23,642 nt of DNA from Syntrophales bacterium (lineage in GTDB: Bacteria; Desulfobacterota; Syntrophia; Syntrophales; UBA2210). The DNA is taken from contig JAQUQY010000002.1 in assembly GCA_028715865.1 (NCBI GenBank), positions 1 through 23,642 of the forward strand, in the 5' to 3' direction. Below the pieces are notes generated by a model, which had not been told where the DNA came from, did no database searches, and was given only the letters and a program-made list of their open reading frames with translations. The position numbers were made by a program, and so were the translations under genes. How positions within the stretch are numbered: position 1 is the first letter of the stretch; every line of letters begins with the position of its first letter. This document shows positions 21,946 through 23,642 of the stretch, in pieces.

Positions 21946-23283
21946 CTAAATATCCCGCAACAGGCGGTTTGCCGGGGATTGGGCCATCTCGTCCGTGAAG
22001 GTGCGAAGGATTTCGGACAGGGTTCTAGATTCGGCCGTCCGGGCCGCCGGGATCGCCTCTGTTCCGCTTTTTTCCAGGGCATCAATTACGAATTGTACCG
22101 TGATAGTATTTATATCACGGGCGGGCTGATAACCGTAATCACGGTATTTTTCCGCTTCTGTGGATGTGATTATACCGGCGGCGGTCAGATCAGAGAGTAT
22201 GTGGTGAACCAGGCGAATCGGGATTTCGAGACGATGGGATATCTCGGTGGCCGTCAATGGTTTGTTTCCTTCTGCAAAATTAGACACAAGAAGGTGGGCT
22301 GTTTGCAGAGTAAGGAGTTTCTTGAAAGATGTACTGATTTTGAGAAAATCGGGTTCGAACTCGTATGTGTCCACATTCTGTCGGGCAAAGGAATATTCGG
22401 CGCCGAACAGGACAATCAGCCAGCTCAACTGCAGCCAGATAAGAAAAAGAGGCAGGGCAGCGAAGCTTCCGTATATTGCGTTGTATTTAGCCGCCCCTAC
22501 CTGGAAGGAGATATAGCCGAACTGAACCAGTTGGTACATGGTTCCGGCAATGATTCCCGCCAGGAGGCCTGAAGAAATATTTACCTTGGTATTAGGCATG
22601 AAGACATAAAGAAAAGAAAAAAGTACCCAGACAATACAATAGGGTAGAAGCGTTAACAAAGAGGATATGGCGGAGCTGAACATCCCCAGAAGAGCGATCT
22701 TTTCCATAATCAGCGTTACCTGGGTGCTGATGAAAACGGTCACGCTGCTCGACAGAATGATGAGAATCGGGCATAGAAGCATGACGGAAAGATAATCGCT
22801 GAATTTTCTTCCCAGGGTTCTAGGTTCCTGTATTCCCCATATGTCGTTGAAGGACGCCTCGATATGACTGAGAACCTTGATGACCGCGTAGAAGAGTATT
22901 ATGATGCCGACACCGGCTATCAAGCCTCCTCTCGTGTTGGCAAGCAAAGATTCGGCAAATGCAATGACCTGGCTTATAACCTCTTCATGCCCTTGGAACT
23001 GTTCCATTAACTGAACCTGTAGATGCTTTTCGAATCCAAACCCCTTGGCGATGCCAAAAAGCATTGCTACAACGGGGACGATTGAGATCAAAGAATAAAA
23101 AGTAAGCGCTGAAGCCCGAAGAAGGCACTTATCCTCGTCGAATCCGCGGACCGAGAGTATAAAAATGCGAAGCTCCCTCAGGAATATGGATTGCTTGCGA
23201 GGAAGATCCTTGATGCGGACTCTCCAGATATCATGTTTGATAAAATTCATTATACGCTTAACGTTCTGCATGATAATTTGCAT
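21946..23283 (-). CDS. YihY/BrkB-family inner-membrane protein with C-terminal winged-helix domain
   Basis: A 445-residue membrane protein. Residues about 35-300 are the YihY/BrkB domain with six hydrophobic segments and the family's RASALTFYSLISIVPVVAM (56-74), SFNDIWGI (144-151) and QVGAAKYNAIYGSFAALP (261-278). The family was once misnamed RNase BN; a transport or envelope role is suspected but not settled. Residues about 343-395 look like a winged helix (LTATEISHRLEIPIRLVHHILSDL then a GII-type wing), seen in a subset of these proteins. The remaining tail is polar. ATG 23283 has AGGA 7-8 bases upstream. The gene stands alone on the minus strand behind its own predicted promoter (23351-23379). 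Stop codon TAG. Confidence 0.9.
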   Translation of the reverse strand: MQIIMQNVKRIMNFIKHDIWRVRIKDLPRKQSIFLRELRIFILSVRGFDEDKCLLRASALTFYSLISIVPVVAMLFGIAKGFGFEKHLQVQLMEQFQGHEEVISQVIAFAESLLANTRGGLIAGVGIIILFYAVIKVLSHIEASFNDIWGIQEPRTLGRKFSDYLSVMLLCPILIILSSSVTVFISTQVTLIMEKIALLGMFSSAISSLLTLLPYCIVWVLFSFLYVFMPNTKVNISSGLLAGIIAGTMYQLVQFGYISFQVGAAKYNAIYGSFAALPLFLIWLQLSWLIVLFGAEYSFARQNVDTYEFEPDFLKISTSFKKLLTLQTAHLLVSNFAEGNKPLTATEISHRLEIPIRLVHHILSDLTAAGIITSTEAEKYRDYGYQPARDINTITVQFVIDALEKSGTEAIPAARTAESRTLSEILRTFTDEMAQSPANRLLRDI

Positions 23284-23342
23284 CGCCGGTTCCTTTCGAA
23301 GAATGGATGGTCAAAATCTTTTCACTTGAAGAGACAACCTTG

Positions 23343-23359
23343 AAGTATTAAGAATACTT
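23343..23359. repeat. Perfect inverted repeat, possible operator
   Basis: AAGTATT and AATACTT form a perfect 7-base dyad with a 3-base centre, overlapping the predicted -10 box of the YihY/BrkB gene. The size suits a dimeric regulator, but no regulator gene is nearby. Confidence 0.4.
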
Positions 23360-23379
23360 GTCGTCCGCTAAGATTTCAA
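23351..23379 (-). promoter_or_regulatory. Predicted promoter of the YihY/BrkB gene
   Basis: On the minus strand TTGAAA (23379-23374), a 17-base spacer and TATTCT (23356-23351). The -10 box is two bases off consensus and overlaps the inverted repeat at 23343-23359. The leader would be about 60 bases. Confidence 0.4.
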
Positions 23380-23442
23380 TAGAAAATACGGACAGGTTTA
23401 AACAGCATGAGCGAATGAAGCAAAAAAACAAAAACAGTGGCT

Positions 23443-23511
23443 ACCCGGTTTTCTGGCGGGAGCAGCCTCTTTAATGAAAGCTCCTAATTTCAATGCGATG
23501 ATAAACCGGGT
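23443..23511 (+). promoter_or_regulatory. Structured leader upstream of the dehydrogenase gene
   Basis: ACCCGGTTT (23443-23451) and AAACCGGGT (23503-23511) are perfect 9-base complements 51 bases apart. Between them GGAGC and GCTCC can form a nested 5-base stem. The outer right arm ends 3 bases before the AAGGA ribosome site (23515-23519) of the dehydrogenase. It could be a cis-acting RNA element or a two-part operator. It does not match a riboswitch I recognise. Confidence 0.35.
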
Positions 23512-23528
23512 TAAAAGGAATAAGCTTA

Positions 23529-23642
23529 ATGTCTTCAGGGCATAACAGACAGGTAATGCGAGCGCTGGTTTATGATGGAAACCTGCGCCAGGTTAAGGAT
23601 TACCCTGTTCCCGAGCTCAGCCAGGGATGGGCGCTCATTCGG
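23529..23642 (+). CDS. Zinc-type medium-chain alcohol dehydrogenase, N-terminal fragment (runs off the window)
   Basis: The first 38 codons. After a short lead (MSSGHNRQV) the peptide reads MRALVYDGNLRQVKDYPVPE, then GWALIR. This is the N-terminal strand pair of zinc-dependent medium-chain dehydrogenases, in which a MKALV-type start is followed by a PVPEP-type turn. ATG 23529 is preferred because AAGGA lies 9 bases upstream; the internal ATG 23556 would match the usual family start but has only a poorly spaced AGGT. The catalytic and cofactor regions are beyond the window, so substrate and activity cannot be judged. Confidence 0.75.
   Translation, partial: MSSGHNRQVMRALVYDGNLRQVKDYPVPELSQGWALIR

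Noticed and set aside
1..23642. tRNA, rRNA, CRISPR arrays, insertion sequences, phage attachment sites
   Set aside because: All intergenic gaps were read on both strands; no cloverleaf, regularly spaced repeat, transposase or terminal inverted repeat was found.

Overview
The window looks like chromosomal DNA of a strictly anaerobic bacterium, most plausibly a Desulfobacterota (deltaproteobacterial) syntroph or fermenter. This is inferred from gene content: a tungsten/molybdenum aldehyde:ferredoxin oxidoreductase, an iron-type alcohol dehydrogenase, an acetyl-CoA hydrolase/transferase fused to a GNAT domain, three radical SAM proteins, a membrane-embedded spermidine-synthase-like protein and the oxygen-independent PdxS/PdxT route to vitamin B6. 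No rRNA, tRNA, CRISPR array, transposase or phage gene was seen, so the taxonomic call stays tentative.

Layout. 1-93: C-terminal tail of an RND efflux permease. 162-989: putative lipoprotein alpha/beta hydrolase. 1035-2483 (minus): pdxS-pdxT operon with a good sigma70-type promoter. 2795-4666: CoA-transferase/GNAT fusion, convergent with an OFA-type MFS transporter (4696-5982, minus). 6121-11108: a five-gene same-strand block made of a PflA-like radical SAM protein, an aldehyde:ferredoxin oxidoreductase, an SCP-2 lipid-carrier-like protein, an Fe-dependent alcohol dehydrogenase and a second small SCP-2-like protein. 11349-12347: tRNA nucleotidyltransferase/poly(A) polymerase-family protein with a nucleotidyltransferase head and HD domain but a short C-terminus. 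12486-13181 (minus): class I methyltransferase in a locally AT-rich stretch. 13456-14628 and 14641-15687 (minus): two tail-to-tail radical SAM proteins, both with twin-arginine signal peptides. 15782-18109: membrane spermidine-synthase-like gene cut in frame by one amber codon. 18231-21691 (minus): a substrate-binding protein translationally coupled to a PP2C-type signalling phosphatase. 21946-23283 (minus): YihY/BrkB membrane protein with a winged-helix tail. 23529-end: start of a zinc-type medium-chain dehydrogenase.

How the genes may work together. The 6121-11108 block reads as a module interconverting alcohol, aldehyde and carboxylic acid, linked to NAD(H) and ferredoxin; the two SCP-2-like proteins hint at hydrophobic substrates, and the leading radical SAM protein might act in maturation. 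The CoA-transferase and MFS carrier next to it fit carboxylate uptake and activation. The 13456-18109 cluster (two Tat-tagged radical SAM proteins plus a membrane aminopropyltransferase-like protein) is the least explained part and the best candidate for an undescribed system, possibly located at or beyond the cytoplasmic membrane. The binding protein/PP2C pair looks like a ligand-sensing switch, since no ABC permease or ATPase accompanies the binding protein.

Limits: all family calls come from reading motifs by eye. Promoters and hairpins are predictions, and starts without a Shine-Dalgarno sequence are uncertain.
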